A stretch of DNA of 64,000 bases, taken from assembly GCF_050313795.1 (NCBI RefSeq), contig NZ_JBNPMC010000013.1, positions 1 to 64,000 of the forward strand. The letters run 5' to 3'. Position numbers and translations under genes: made by a program. The notes under the pieces were generated by a model. The model searched no databases, was not told where the DNA came from, and was given only the letters and a program-made list of their open reading frames with translations. Position 1 is the stretch's first letter. Every line of letters begins with the position of its first letter. The DNA comes from CAMBRQ01 sp945870325 (GTDB taxonomy: Bacteria > Bacillota > Clostridia > Lachnospirales > Lachnospiraceae). Shown one piece after another: positions 27,912-35,493 of the stretch.

Positions 27912-28646
27912 CTATCTTACATGTGGAACCCTCTCTGGCCATCCTTGTATATTCCCATTCAAAATCGCAGTAAACATCCTCTGTTTTGCTCCGGGATGCT
28001 CTTGATTCAACTGCTTCACCAGTTCTTTTGCATATTGCCGCTTGGTATAGCCGTCAATCGGACAACGGCTCTTAACCACCGGAAGATTGTACTTATTCTT
28101 GAACCCAATCACATCTGCCTCATCTACGAACATAATCGGACGAATCACGGTCAACTCCATGCGATCCAGGTAGGACTTCGGTGAAAAGGAATAGAAACGT
28201 CCTTCAAAAAGCATGGATAATAGCATTGTCTCAATAATATCATCCTTGTGGTGTGCATATGCAACCTTATTACATCCCATTTCTTTTACAGCCTGATTTA
28301 GAGCACCTTTTCTCATCTTTGCACAAAGAGAGCAGGGATTACTTTCTTTTCGCTCTTCAAACAGGATATGGGCAATATCTGTTTTGACAATATGATAAGG
28401 AACACCAAGTTCTCTGCAAAGTTCTGATACTGGTGTAAAATCGCATTCAGAATAGCCAAGATCCACGGTAATCGCACTTAGTTCAAAATGCTTAGGATAG
28501 AAGCGCTTCAATCCATGCAGAGCATATAATAGCGTCAGACTGTCCTTTCCGCCGGAGATGCCTACTGCTATGTGGTCTCCTTCATCGATCATTGTATATT
28601 CGTCTACGGCTTTTCGCGTATAACTCAGAAGTTGCTGCAATTTCAT
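27912..28646 (-). CDS. ttcA: TtcA-family tRNA 2-thiolation protein
   Basis: A 244-residue ATP-PP-loop protein of the TtcA/TtuA group, which thiolates tRNA bases (C32 in the case of TtcA). GISGGKDSLTLLYAL is the PP-loop motif near residue 30. CSLCAKMRKGAL gives the CxxC pair and SRCPIDG a third cysteine, consistent with an Fe-S-dependent enzyme. It is shorter than E. coli TtcA (311). AAAGGA lies upstream of ATG 28646. Specificity for C32 over another position is not decided by sequence. Confidence 0.88.
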   Translation of the reverse strand: MKLQQLLSYTRKAVDEYTMIDEGDHIAVGISGGKDSLTLLYALHGLKRFYPKHFELSAITVDLGYSECDFTPVSELCRELGVPYHIVKTDIAHILFEERKESNPCSLCAKMRKGALNQAVKEMGCNKVAYAHHKDDIIETMLLSMLFEGRFYSFSPKSYLDRMELTVIRPIMFVDEADVIGFKNKYNLPVVKSRCPIDGYTKRQYAKELVKQLNQEHPGAKQRMFTAILNGNIQGWPERVPHVR

Positions 28647-28787
28647 CTGTTACTAGTCCTTTCTTAATTAGTGTTTTATTACGAACTCTCAATTGTTGAG
28701 AAGTACTATTGGCTTAAAGGTTTCTGACTGTTTTGACTAAACCCTTCATATAGAGTACATGATATGAGACAAATTTACAAGAAATAT

Positions 28788-29846
28788 TTAAGACTCCCGC
28801 AGTTTCACAGCCGATGCCGCCTGCCGGCGTCTGTTCTCATCAATTGCAGCATAGTGTTTTTTTGTTGTATTCACATCTTTGTGCCCTAATACATCTGCTA
28901 CAAGATAGATATCCCCGGTTTCCTTATATAGTGAAGTACCATAAGTACTACGAAGTTTATGAGGGGTTATCTTTTTGTTAGGTGTGACCTGACGGGAATA
29001 CTTCTTCACCATATTTTCTACAGCCTGTACACCCATACGTTTCTTCTGAGTCGATAGAAATAACGCATTTTCATGGCCGGAGAGGGGAGTAGTTGCCTTT
29101 CTATCACCTTCTATATAATTGATTAGTGCATCTGCAACCTCATCACCAAAATACACAACCATCTGATTGCCGCCCTTACGGGTAACTGTAATTCCATTAT
29201 TTTTAAAATCAACATCCGTAAGATCCAGTCCCACACATTCTGATACACGGATCCCGGTCCCTAAAAGCAAAGTTAGAATCGCGAGATCACGCTCCCGGGT
29301 CTTATGATAATATGTAAGTGCCTGTCCTGACAACTGGCTGCCACAATTCTCTACATAATCAAGAAGCATGGAAACTTCATCCGTATCCAAACGTATGATT
29401 GCCTTTTCATGAAGTTTTGGCATATCAACCAATAAAGTTGGATTCTTTGTAATAACCTGATGCTTGTAATAGTAATTATAAAAACTTCGCAACGCCGACA
29501 TCTTTCTGGCGAGACCCTTTTCGCTATTTGTGATTAATTCATTATCCTTAGTATATACTTTCAGATACTCCATATATTCCTCAATATCCACAGGCTCCAG
29601 TTTCTCCAGATCATCGACCTGAAATTGTTCAATCGTATAATTCTTGTATACAGGATTGTTCTCCATTAAAAAATGAAAAAACACACGAATATCATAGGCA
29701 TAATTGATTCTTGTTCTTGCTGAAGATTTTGGCTCAATTGCACGGAAATAGTCTTTTGCAAATGGCGGCAAAGTTTTTAAAACTTCTCTGAGACGTATGG
29801 TCTGATCGATCCTTGTCTGTTCATGATATGTTCTTGTATCTGCCAT
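28788..29846 (-). CDS. Tyrosine recombinase (Xer-like integrase)
   Basis: A site-specific tyrosine recombinase of 352 residues. The N-terminal SAM-like core-binding domain (about residues 35-140) precedes the catalytic domain with the residues in order: Arg in GTGIRVSE, Lys in TRKGGNQ, His/Arg in TPHKLRST, His in LGHKD and Tyr in KKHYAAID. Length and N-terminus resemble XerS-type recombinases rather than phage integrases, and no phage genes are near. It may resolve chromosome dimers or act at a local site. AAGGTGGG lies before ATG 29846. Confidence 0.92.
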   Translation of the reverse strand: MADTRTYHEQTRIDQTIRLREVLKTLPPFAKDYFRAIEPKSSARTRINYAYDIRVFFHFLMENNPVYKNYTIEQFQVDDLEKLEPVDIEEYMEYLKVYTKDNELITNSEKGLARKMSALRSFYNYYYKHQVITKNPTLLVDMPKLHEKAIIRLDTDEVSMLLDYVENCGSQLSGQALTYYHKTRERDLAILTLLLGTGIRVSECVGLDLTDVDFKNNGITVTRKGGNQMVVYFGDEVADALINYIEGDRKATTPLSGHENALFLSTQKKRMGVQAVENMVKKYSRQVTPNKKITPHKLRSTYGTSLYKETGDIYLVADVLGHKDVNTTKKHYAAIDENRRRQAASAVKLRES

Positions 29847-29878
29847 GTTTTTATTCCCACCTTATCTAAATATCAATT

Positions 29879-29907
29879 ATTATATCATAATCCTGTTTTT
29901 TAGTCTA
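29879..29907 (-). promoter_or_regulatory. Putative promoter of the tyrosine recombinase
   Basis: On the minus strand, TAGACT (29907-29902) and TATAAT (29884-29879) are 17 bp apart, about 33 bp upstream of the start codon. The -10 box is perfect and the -35 matches four of six bases. Confidence 0.5.
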
Positions 29908-29949
29908 TATCTTTTGGAAAAATCGGTATTTGTCGTATAGATCTATTTG

Positions 29950-30110
29950 AGTGGTAAAACCACTTTAGTAAATTATTACCTCCCTGTAACAACAGGTTAA
30001 TTCTTCTCTATAGAGTAAAAGGCAATAACCTGCTACCAAGGAATCCTTGATAATGTTGGTTATTGCCATGGGTGAGTATAATATATATAAGATGATCTAA
30101 CTCTTATATA
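29950..30110. other. Gene-free region rich in inverted repeats
   Basis: The only gap longer than 300 bp runs from 29847 to 30208. It holds AGTGGT/ACCACT (29950-29964), CCTGT/ACAGG (29983-29996), GGCAATAACC/GGTTATTGCC (30021-30067) with an inner CAAGG/CCTTG, and TATATAAGA/TCTTATATA (30084-30110) with a 9-bp centre. No ORF of note is present. Bases 30111-30208 are A/T-rich with nothing recognised. The third hairpin read on the minus strand is followed by TTTT, so it could end the yneA-like transcript or a small RNA. Confidence 0.55.
30021..30067 (-). terminator. Nested hairpin, candidate terminator for the yneA-like transcript
   Basis: A 10-bp perfect stem (30021-30030 with 30058-30067) encloses a second 5-bp stem (30037-30049). 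On the minus strand the outer stem is followed directly by TTTTA, as in intrinsic terminators. It lies about 140 bp downstream of the yneA-like stop, so a separate small RNA is also possible. Confidence 0.45.
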
Positions 30111-30208
30111 CCAACAATAATAAAGAAATGATTATATAATATATTAAAATATCTCAAGTTTCTGCATAACTAAATCATAAGGAAAACATTAAAACACCAT
30201 TAAAACAC

Positions 30209-30568
30209 TTATTGAAATACCGTGTCATAATAAGCCACTGTCAGATACTGTTCATCCTGAATATCATCGGACTCCAATCCATTAATATCTTTTAGTTCAT
30301 AGATATACTCATAAATAGAATCATAGTTCTCATCCATATATTTCTCCGCAATTCCCCAAAGCGTGTCACCGGATGTAATCTCTATGCTTGTATAATACTT
30401 ATGCTGTACAGGAGCCTCCTCAGAGTTACCATGTGCATCAACAAAATCATTACTTAAAAAGATACTCAATCCAAATACCAAAACACAGGCTGTGAGCATT
30501 AATATCATCTTTTTCATATATACCTGTCTTCTTCTCTTGCTTGCTGCGTGTAATCTGTGTGCATTCAT
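30209..30568 (-). CDS. yneA: YneA-like SOS-induced division inhibitor with LysM domain
   Basis: A 119-residue bitopic protein: a basic N-terminus (SKRRRQVYMKK), one membrane segment (about residues 19-40), and a C-terminal LysM domain from about residue 65 (EITSGDTLWGIAEKYMDE). Like B. subtilis YneA, it is divergent from lexA and has LexA boxes over its promoter, which supports a role in delaying division during DNA damage. I use ATG 30568 behind GGAGGAG; a longer frame reaching 30712 would run through the operator region and is not credible. Function is inferred from context and domain layout. Confidence 0.85.
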   Translation of the reverse strand: MNAHRLHAASKRRRQVYMKKMILMLTACVLVFGLSIFLSNDFVDAHGNSEEAPVQHKYYTSIEITSGDTLWGIAEKYMDENYDSIYEYIYELKDINGLESDDIQDEQYLTVAYYDTVFQ

Positions 30569-30623
30569 GATACTCTCCTCCTTAAATATATTCTTCCCCT
30601 CATGAATCAAAAAACATTTGTTC

Positions 30624-30637
30624 CGAACAACTGTTCT
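30624..30637. promoter_or_regulatory. LexA box 1
   Basis: CGAACAACTGTTCT matches the Gram-positive SOS box CGAACRNRYGTTYC closely. It lies just downstream of the minus-strand -10 box, near the start point of the yneA-like transcript. Confidence 0.8.
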
Positions 30638-30644
30638 GTAATGT

Positions 30645-30673
30645 ATTATATATTCCGAACGGACGTTTGTCAA
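30645..30673 (-). promoter_or_regulatory. Consensus promoter of the yneA-like gene
   Basis: On the minus strand, TTGACA (30673-30668) and TATAAT (30650-30645) are separated by exactly 17 bp, a perfect sigma-A consensus. A LexA box fills most of the spacer. Strong core plus operator indicates tight repression and high output when LexA is cleaved. Confidence 0.85.
30656..30669. promoter_or_regulatory. LexA box 2
   Basis: CGAACGGACGTTTG matches the SOS box and sits inside the -35/-10 spacer of the yneA-like promoter. It is also about 50 bp upstream of the lexA -35, so it may serve both genes. Confidence 0.8.
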
Positions 30674-30692
30674 TACTTCAATCCAAATTATT

Positions 30693-30706
30693 CGAACATA
30701 TTTTCT
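30693..30706. promoter_or_regulatory. Weak LexA half-box
   Basis: CGAACATATTTTCT keeps the left half (CGAAC) but has a poor right half. It lies just upstream of the lexA -35 and could be the autoregulatory site, less certain than the other two boxes. Confidence 0.4.
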
Positions 30707-30716
30707 AAACATTTGT

Positions 30717-30745
30717 TTGCTTTTTATATATTGCTATGTTAAAAT
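30717..30745 (+). promoter_or_regulatory. Putative lexA promoter
   Basis: TTGCTT (30717-30722) and TAAAAT (30740-30745) are 17 bp apart, 45 bp upstream of the lexA ATG. The match to consensus is moderate. Confidence 0.5.
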
Positions 30746-30789
30746 ATCAATATCAACATGTTCGTGCATACGATAAAAAGGAGGTTTCT

Positions 30790-31404
30790 ATGGGACAGGG
30801 TAAAATAAGTCCAAAGCAGCAGGAAATATTAGAATATATTAAGTCACAGATCTTAGAGAGAGGATTCCCACCGGCAGTTCGAGATATCTGCGAGGCTGTT
30901 CATCTGAAATCCACATCTTCTGTTCACTCACATCTGGAGACACTGGAGAAGAATGGCTACATACGGCGAGATCCAACGAAGCCAAGGGCAATTGAGATTT
31001 TGGATGATTCTTTCAATTTTATGCGTCGTGAGATGGTAAATGTTCCGATGGTTGGACGTGTAGCTGCAGGCGAACCGATTTTGGCAGAACAGAATATTGA
31101 GAACTACTTCCCTATTCCGATGGAATACATGCCGAACAATCAGACCTTCATGCTTAAGGTAAAAGGTGAAAGTATGATTAATGCCGGCATCTTAGACGGT
31201 GATATGGTACTTGTAGAGCAACGTTCTACTGCACGTAATGGCGAGATGGTGGTAGCCCTTATTGATGATGGTGCCACTGTGAAGACTTTCTATAGGGAAG
31301 AGGGTGTTATTCGTCTTCAGCCGGAGAATGATACTATGGATCCCATTATTGTACCTGATGTCGTGATTCTTGGAAAAGTTATCGGTGTTTTTAGATTTTT
31401 ATAA
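30790..31404 (+). CDS. lexA: SOS repressor LexA
   Basis: LexA represses SOS genes and cleaves itself when RecA filaments form. The 204-residue protein has an N-terminal winged-helix DNA-binding domain (PPAVRDICEAVHLKSTSSVHSH) and a C-terminal S24 protease domain with the Ala-Gly cleavage site in VGRVAAGEP, the serine in KGESMINAG and the lysine in ATVKTFYRE. ATG 30790 has AAAGGAGG 6 bp upstream; an in-frame ATG at 30736 lies over the promoter -10 region and is rejected. It is divergent from the yneA-like gene. Confidence 0.98.
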   Translation: MGQGKISPKQQEILEYIKSQILERGFPPAVRDICEAVHLKSTSSVHSHLETLEKNGYIRRDPTKPRAIEILDDSFNFMRREMVNVPMVGRVAAGEPILAEQNIENYFPIPMEYMPNNQTFMLKVKGESMINAGILDGDMVLVEQRSTARNGEMVVALIDDGATVKTFYREEGVIRLQPENDTMDPIIVPDVVILGKVIGVFRFL

Positions 31405-31455
31405 ATAGTCATTTAAAAAGATTGTATTTACCAGGAGTAGTTATTTTTATAGAAA

Positions 31456-31505
31456 AGAAGCATAGCCCATGCAAATAAACTAATATTTACATGAGTTATG
31501 CTTCT
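31456..31505. terminator. Bidirectional terminator between lexA and rsfS
   Basis: AGAAGCATA (31456-31464) pairs with TATGCTTCT (31497-31505), and CATG/CATG continues the stem past a 3x3 internal loop. Read on the minus strand it is followed by TTTTC, so it would end the rsfS operon; read on the plus strand it follows lexA. Confidence 0.7.
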
Positions 31506-31543
31506 TCTCTATGAACAATATACTTTGTTCAAAAAAGTATCTT

Positions 31544-31897
31544 TTATAACTCGTTCAAATCCTCAATTTTCTTCCCATCATTCCAGATGCGTTCCAGATT
31601 ATAGAATTCCCGGTTATCTTTATCAAACACATGCACAATTACATCGCCATAATCAAGCAGCACCCAGTTCCCTGCCGTCACTCCCTCGCGCTGTTTCTGG
31701 GCATATCCAGCCTTGTGCATCTTCTCTTCCACATGCTCAACCAATGCTTTGACCTGGCTGTCGCTTGTTCCATTTGTAATAATGAAATAATCCGCAAGTA
31801 CAGATATTCCGGATATCTCTATGATACGGATGTCTTCTCCCTTTTTCTCGTCCAGGGCTTCATATGCGATACGCACCATTTCCTTCGTTTGCTCCAT
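31544..31897 (-). CDS. rsfS: Ribosomal silencing factor RsfS
   Basis: RsfS binds L14 and keeps ribosomal subunits apart when nutrients are short. The 117-residue protein carries the family motifs DYFIITNGTSDSQVKAL and NWVLLDYGDVIVHVFD. GGAGGCG precedes ATG 31897. It is the last gene of a long minus-strand ribosome-associated block, after yqeK. Confidence 0.96.
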   Translation of the reverse strand: MEQTKEMVRIAYEALDEKKGEDIRIIEISGISVLADYFIITNGTSDSQVKALVEHVEEKMHKAGYAQKQREGVTAGNWVLLDYGDVIVHVFDKDNREFYNLERIWNDGKKIEDLNEL

Positions 31898-31933
31898 ATT
31901 ACGCCTCCTTTACATCATTCATTGATACATCAT

Positions 31934-32518
31934 TTATTCTTCTTTATCTAACTGTTTCTTATAATACAGATACGTCTTTTCCGTCATCGGATCTACAGAT
32001 ATATTCTTGCTATTCAGATACACCAGAGAATCTTCTAATATACGGTATAGACAAGCATCAATATCCGTGAATGCCAGTTTTCGTACCTCAGCCATATTCG
32101 GCAATTCTTTTCTTCCAGGCTCGATATAGTCTGCAATATAGATAATCTTATCCAGCAGTGTCATATTCGGGCATCCTGTCGTATGGCTTGCAATGGCGTT
32201 GATGACATCCCTATCCTTTATATGATACTTTTTTGCCGCCAGAAATGCACCTAATTTGGCATGAAGAAGACTTGGATTCGCCTTCTCTACCTCAGATACA
32301 TTCAAATGATATTTTTTACATAACTTAATCTTTGTATCCCCTGGAATACATTTGGCACAATCGTGTAATAAGCCTGCCAGTAATGCTTTTTCAATATCCT
32401 CATTGTGGCACATCGCCATAGATGCCGCTGTATACATAACTCCCAGTGTATGCTCATAGCGTTCCTTGTCCAACTCGGTCATTAATTTCCTTCGTATCTT
32501 TGATATCTTATGGTTCAT
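31934..32518 (-). CDS. yqeK: HD-domain hydrolase YqeK
   Basis: An HD-superfamily metal hydrolase; YqeK members split diadenosine tetraphosphate symmetrically to ADP. The 194 residues include the N-terminal HTLGVMYTA (helix with metal His), LLHDCAKCIP and IASHTTG. Position between nadD and rsfS is the standard Firmicute order. It begins 9 bp after nadD ends, so they are co-transcribed. Confidence 0.95.
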   Translation of the reverse strand: MNHKISKIRRKLMTELDKERYEHTLGVMYTAASMAMCHNEDIEKALLAGLLHDCAKCIPGDTKIKLCKKYHLNVSEVEKANPSLLHAKLGAFLAAKKYHIKDRDVINAIASHTTGCPNMTLLDKIIYIADYIEPGRKELPNMAEVRKLAFTDIDACLYRILEDSLVYLNSKNISVDPMTEKTYLYYKKQLDKEE

Positions 32519-32527
32519 ATGCTGCTC

Positions 32528-33139
32528 TCACTCTCCCACATACAAATGATTTTTAGAAATGTAGTCCGCTACAGCCTCCGGAACATGGGACGCAATCGAC
32601 TGTCCCTCTTTTAATGCCTCCCGAAGTTCATGAGAAGATACCTTCATCAGAGGTGTAATCAGAAGTTCAATTCGTGCATCATACTGTTCTTGCAGTTCGA
32701 GAATGCGCTCTTCCATCTCGCTTCTGGTATTGATCTCACCCCGATAAGCCGCCAGTATCGTACATGTCGGAAATATTCTCTCCGGATGCACCCAGTGGTC
32801 AATCATGAACAAGGAATCTGCCCCGATAATAAAATAGAATTCATCCTCCGGATACATCTCTTTGAAATACTCCAGTGTGCTGTAGGAATAGGATACATCC
32901 CTTCTATTTGCCTCATAAGCCTCTAACTTGAATTCTCGATATGGCTCGATGGCAAGCCTGACCATCTCAAGCCGATCGCCTACATTCGACTCCATTGATA
33001 TCATATCTTTGTGGGGAGGATTCCCGTTCGGCATATACCAGATCTGATCCAGATGGAACGACTCATAAGCAGCCTTCCCCAGCATCAGATGACCATTGTG
33101 TATCGGATCAAAGGTTCCCCCCATAATTCCAATTCTCAT
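32528..33139 (-). CDS. nadD: Nicotinate-nucleotide adenylyltransferase
   Basis: NadD forms nicotinic acid adenine dinucleotide from NaMN and ATP, a step in NAD synthesis. The 203-residue protein starts with GIMGGTFDPIHNGHLMLG, the nucleotidyltransferase (H/T)xGH motif, and has KVSSHELREAL where the family usually has ISSTxIR. It is flanked by yhbY and yqeK. Confidence 0.97.
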   Translation of the reverse strand: MRIGIMGGTFDPIHNGHLMLGKAAYESFHLDQIWYMPNGNPPHKDMISMESNVGDRLEMVRLAIEPYREFKLEAYEANRRDVSYSYSTLEYFKEMYPEDEFYFIIGADSLFMIDHWVHPERIFPTCTILAAYRGEINTRSEMEERILELQEQYDARIELLITPLMKVSSHELREALKEGQSIASHVPEAVADYISKNHLYVGE

Positions 33140-33169
33140 TCTCTAGATCCCGTCCTTCTAAGATTAATC

Positions 33170-33460
33170 CTATGGCAGTTCAATCCGCTTATTCTTATCC
33201 TTGCCTTCCTTATATAAGACAATCTTTTTCCCAATCACCTGAACAACCTGTGATCTCGTACGCTCTGCAAGCATATCAGCAAGCATACGCGGATCATCCA
33301 TACAATTCTTTAATACACTGACCTTGATCAGTTCCCTTGCATCTAATGCCTCTTCAATTGCCTTAGTAAGTTCAGGCGTCATGCTGTTCTTCCCAATCTG
33401 GAAGATCGGATCCATTGTCATAGCAAGGCTCTTCAGATACGCTCTCTGTTTCGTCGTCAT
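33170..33460 (-). CDS. yhbY: YhbY CRM-domain RNA-binding protein
   Basis: A 96-residue single CRM-domain protein, involved in 50S ribosomal subunit maturation in related bacteria. KSLAMTMDPIFQIGKNSMTPEL and LIKVSVLKNC fit the family, with the GxxG-like loop. AAGGAG precedes ATG 33460. It follows obgE and precedes nadD. Confidence 0.95.
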   Translation of the reverse strand: MTTKQRAYLKSLAMTMDPIFQIGKNSMTPELTKAIEEALDARELIKVSVLKNCMDDPRMLADMLAERTRSQVVQVIGKKIVLYKEGKDKNKRIELP

Positions 33461-33489
33461 CTTAATTCTTACACTCCTTAACCTGTTAA

Positions 33490-34773
33490 TTATTTATAAT
33501 AATCGAACTGCAGTCCATACATTCTGACGGTATCGCCCTCCTGGATTCCTGCAGCCTCCAGTTCATCTAAGATTCCCGTATCTTTCAGGAACTTCTGGAA
33601 GAAAGCAAATCCTTTCTCAGAATCCAGATTCGTATATCCTAACATCTTTTCAATCTTCGGTCCTTCTACCACATACATACCATCTTCTACTTCAACTGTA
33701 TAAGGCAGATCTTCGTAGATTAATTCTTCTTCCGGGAAATACTCCTGCTGGAAGATTACCGGCGCCTGATCCAGTTCCTTCAAACGGTCAGACACGTGAT
33801 AGAGCAGTTCCTTGATTCCCTCTCCTGTCACGCCTGAGATTGGATATACAGGAATTCCTTTTGACTCGAATTCATCTTTCAGGCGTTTCAATGGATCATC
33901 GCCATCCGAATAGATCGCATCGATCTTATTAGCAGCAATTACCTGTGGACGCTTCGCAATATCAGGATTATAAGCCTCTAATTCCGCATTGATCTTGTAA
34001 ATATCATCCACCGGATCTCTGCCTTCGGTTCCTGCCGCGTCTACAACATGAATCATTAATTTCGTACGCTCTATATGGCGCAAAAACTCATGGCCAAGTC
34101 CCACACCTTCTGATGCGCCTTCTATCAGTCCCGGGATATCAGCGATCACGAATCCTTTTCCATCCGGCAAGTCTACCACGCCGAGATTCGGATTCAAGGT
34201 TGTGAAGTGATAATTCGCAATCTTAGGCTGTGCGTTCGTTACACGGGATAAGAAAGTCGATTTACCAACATTCGGAAAGCCTACCAGACCTACGTCTGCA
34301 ATCACCTTAAGTTCCAGGGTAACCCAGAGTTCACGGGAAGGCTGTCCCGGCTGTGCGTATTTGGGAACCTGCATAGTAGAAGTTGCATAGTGCTGATTGC
34401 CAAGTCCGCCTTTGCCGCCCTTCAGGATGGTCTGTCTGCGGTTCTCACCAGACATATCTGCAATCACTTTTCCTGACTCGGCTTCCTTGATGACGGTTCC
34501 TTCCGGCACTTTTAATACAATATCCTCCGCATCAGCACCATGGCATCTCTTCTTTCCACCCGGAGATCCATCCTTTGCTGTGTATTTGCGTCTGTGTCGG
34601 TAATCCTGCAACGTATTGAGTCCTTCATCTACTTCGAAGATGACATCTCCGCCGCGTCCGCCGTCGCCGCCGTCCGGACCGCCATTTGGCACATACAGTT
34701 CACGCCGAAAACTGACATGCCCATCTCCGCCTTTTCCTGATCGTATGAATATCTTTGCTCTGTCTGCAAACAT
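33490..34773 (-). CDS. obgE: Ribosome-assembly GTPase ObgE
   Basis: Obg is an essential GTPase for late 50S assembly and stress control. The 427-residue protein has the glycine-rich Obg fold (SGKGGDGHVSFRREL, PNGGPDGGDGGRGG), the G domain (GFPNVGKST near residue 166, NKID) and a C-terminal OCT domain. I choose ATG 34773 (MFADRAKIFIRSG), with GGAGG 10 bp upstream, over the ATG at 34788. A stem-loop with a T-run separates it from rpmA. Confidence 0.97.
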   Translation of the reverse strand: MFADRAKIFIRSGKGGDGHVSFRRELYVPNGGPDGGDGGRGGDVIFEVDEGLNTLQDYRHRRKYTAKDGSPGGKKRCHGADAEDIVLKVPEGTVIKEAESGKVIADMSGENRRQTILKGGKGGLGNQHYATSTMQVPKYAQPGQPSRELWVTLELKVIADVGLVGFPNVGKSTFLSRVTNAQPKIANYHFTTLNPNLGVVDLPDGKGFVIADIPGLIEGASEGVGLGHEFLRHIERTKLMIHVVDAAGTEGRDPVDDIYKINAELEAYNPDIAKRPQVIAANKIDAIYSDGDDPLKRLKDEFESKGIPVYPISGVTGEGIKELLYHVSDRLKELDQAPVIFQQEYFPEEELIYEDLPYTVEVEDGMYVVEGPKIEKMLGYTNLDSEKGFAFFQKFLKDTGILDELEAAGIQEGDTVRMYGLQFDYYK

Positions 34774-34794
34774 ATAATATTCCTCCATTTATCC

Positions 34795-34842
34795 AAAAAA
34801 GAGCGCTGCTTGTAACTGATATCAGTTATCCCGCAACACTCT
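34795..34842 (-). terminator. Partial terminator between rpmA and obgE
   Basis: On the minus strand, AGAGTGTTGC (34842-34833) pairs with GCAGCGCTCT (34809-34800) around a perfect palindrome TAACTGATATCAGTTA (34813-34828), followed by TTTTTT. It has the form of an intrinsic terminator but lies inside the operon, so it may reduce obgE expression relative to rpmA. Confidence 0.75.
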
Positions 34843-34859
34843 CTTCGACTCATAATCGC

Positions 34860-35141
34860 TTAAACAACTGGATAGATAGAAACCTGTTTCTTATCTCTTC
34901 CTTTTCTCTCGAATCTTACAACGCCATCAACAAGTGCGAATAATGTGTCATCTCCGCCACGTCCAACGTTCACACCTGGGTGAATCTTTGTTCCACGCTG
35001 TCTGTAAAGGATATTACCAGCTTTTACAAACTGTCCGTCCGCTCTCTTAGCGCCAAGTCTCTTAGACTCAGAATCTCTACCGTTCTTAGTAGAACCAACA
35101 CCTTTTTTATGAGCGAAATACTGAAGGTTTAATTTCATCAT
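34860..35141 (-). CDS. rpmA: 50S ribosomal protein L27, with cleavable leader
   Basis: L27 reaches the peptidyl transferase centre with its N-terminal tail. The 93-residue protein starts MMKLNLQYF followed by AHKKG, the Firmicute leader that must be cut after Phe to expose the functional N-terminus. The gene just upstream in the operon, prp, encodes the protease. GGAGGTG lies before the ATG pair at 35141 and 35138; either codon gives the same mature protein. Confidence 0.98.
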   Translation of the reverse strand: MMKLNLQYFAHKKGVGSTKNGRDSESKRLGAKRADGQFVKAGNILYRQRGTKIHPGVNVGRGGDDTLFALVDGVVRFERKGRDKKQVSIYPVV

Positions 35142-35146
35142 GGTTG

Positions 35147-35479
35147 TTACACCTCCTCGAATGTTAAATCAATATATTCTGCATAGTTCTCATCATCAGC
35201 CATATCTTTCAGACCAAGAATCATAGTCTTTAAAAGCAACTCCGCTTCTTTTGACAGTCTCTTGCTTAAATGATAAGCAATCATCCCATCCACTTCGTCT
35301 GTCACAACAGAACATTCATCCCCTGCATATAACTCAATGGCATTCATCGTATTGATAATCAGCACAGACGCTGCCGCGCACACGATATCCTGTCCCTCTT
35401 CACTATATTCAGCATGTCCTTCTGTCTGGAAGCCTATGCATTCTTTTCTGCTATTCTGATAAATGGTTACATGAATCAT
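35147..35479 (-). CDS. prp: Ribosomal-processing cysteine protease Prp
   Basis: Prp removes the N-terminal leader of L27. The 110-residue protein has GHAEYSEEGQDIVCAAASVL, containing the catalytic His and Cys (His near residue 22, Cys near 34). It lies between rplU and rpmA, 5 bp from the latter. The matching leader on the L27 gene makes the assignment firm. Confidence 0.96.
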   Translation of the reverse strand: MIHVTIYQNSRKECIGFQTEGHAEYSEEGQDIVCAAASVLIINTMNAIELYAGDECSVVTDEVDGMIAYHLSKRLSKEAELLLKTMILGLKDMADDENYAEYIDLTFEEV

Positions 35480-35493
35480 GGATGATCTCCAAA

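Noticed and set aside
28788..29846. Prophage or integrative element integrase
   Set aside because: No phage, conjugation or attachment-site tRNA genes are nearby, and the neighbours are core genes.
30568..30712. Longer N-terminus for the yneA-like protein
   Set aside because: The extension covers the promoter and LexA boxes and lacks a ribosome binding site, while ATG 30568 has GGAGGAG.
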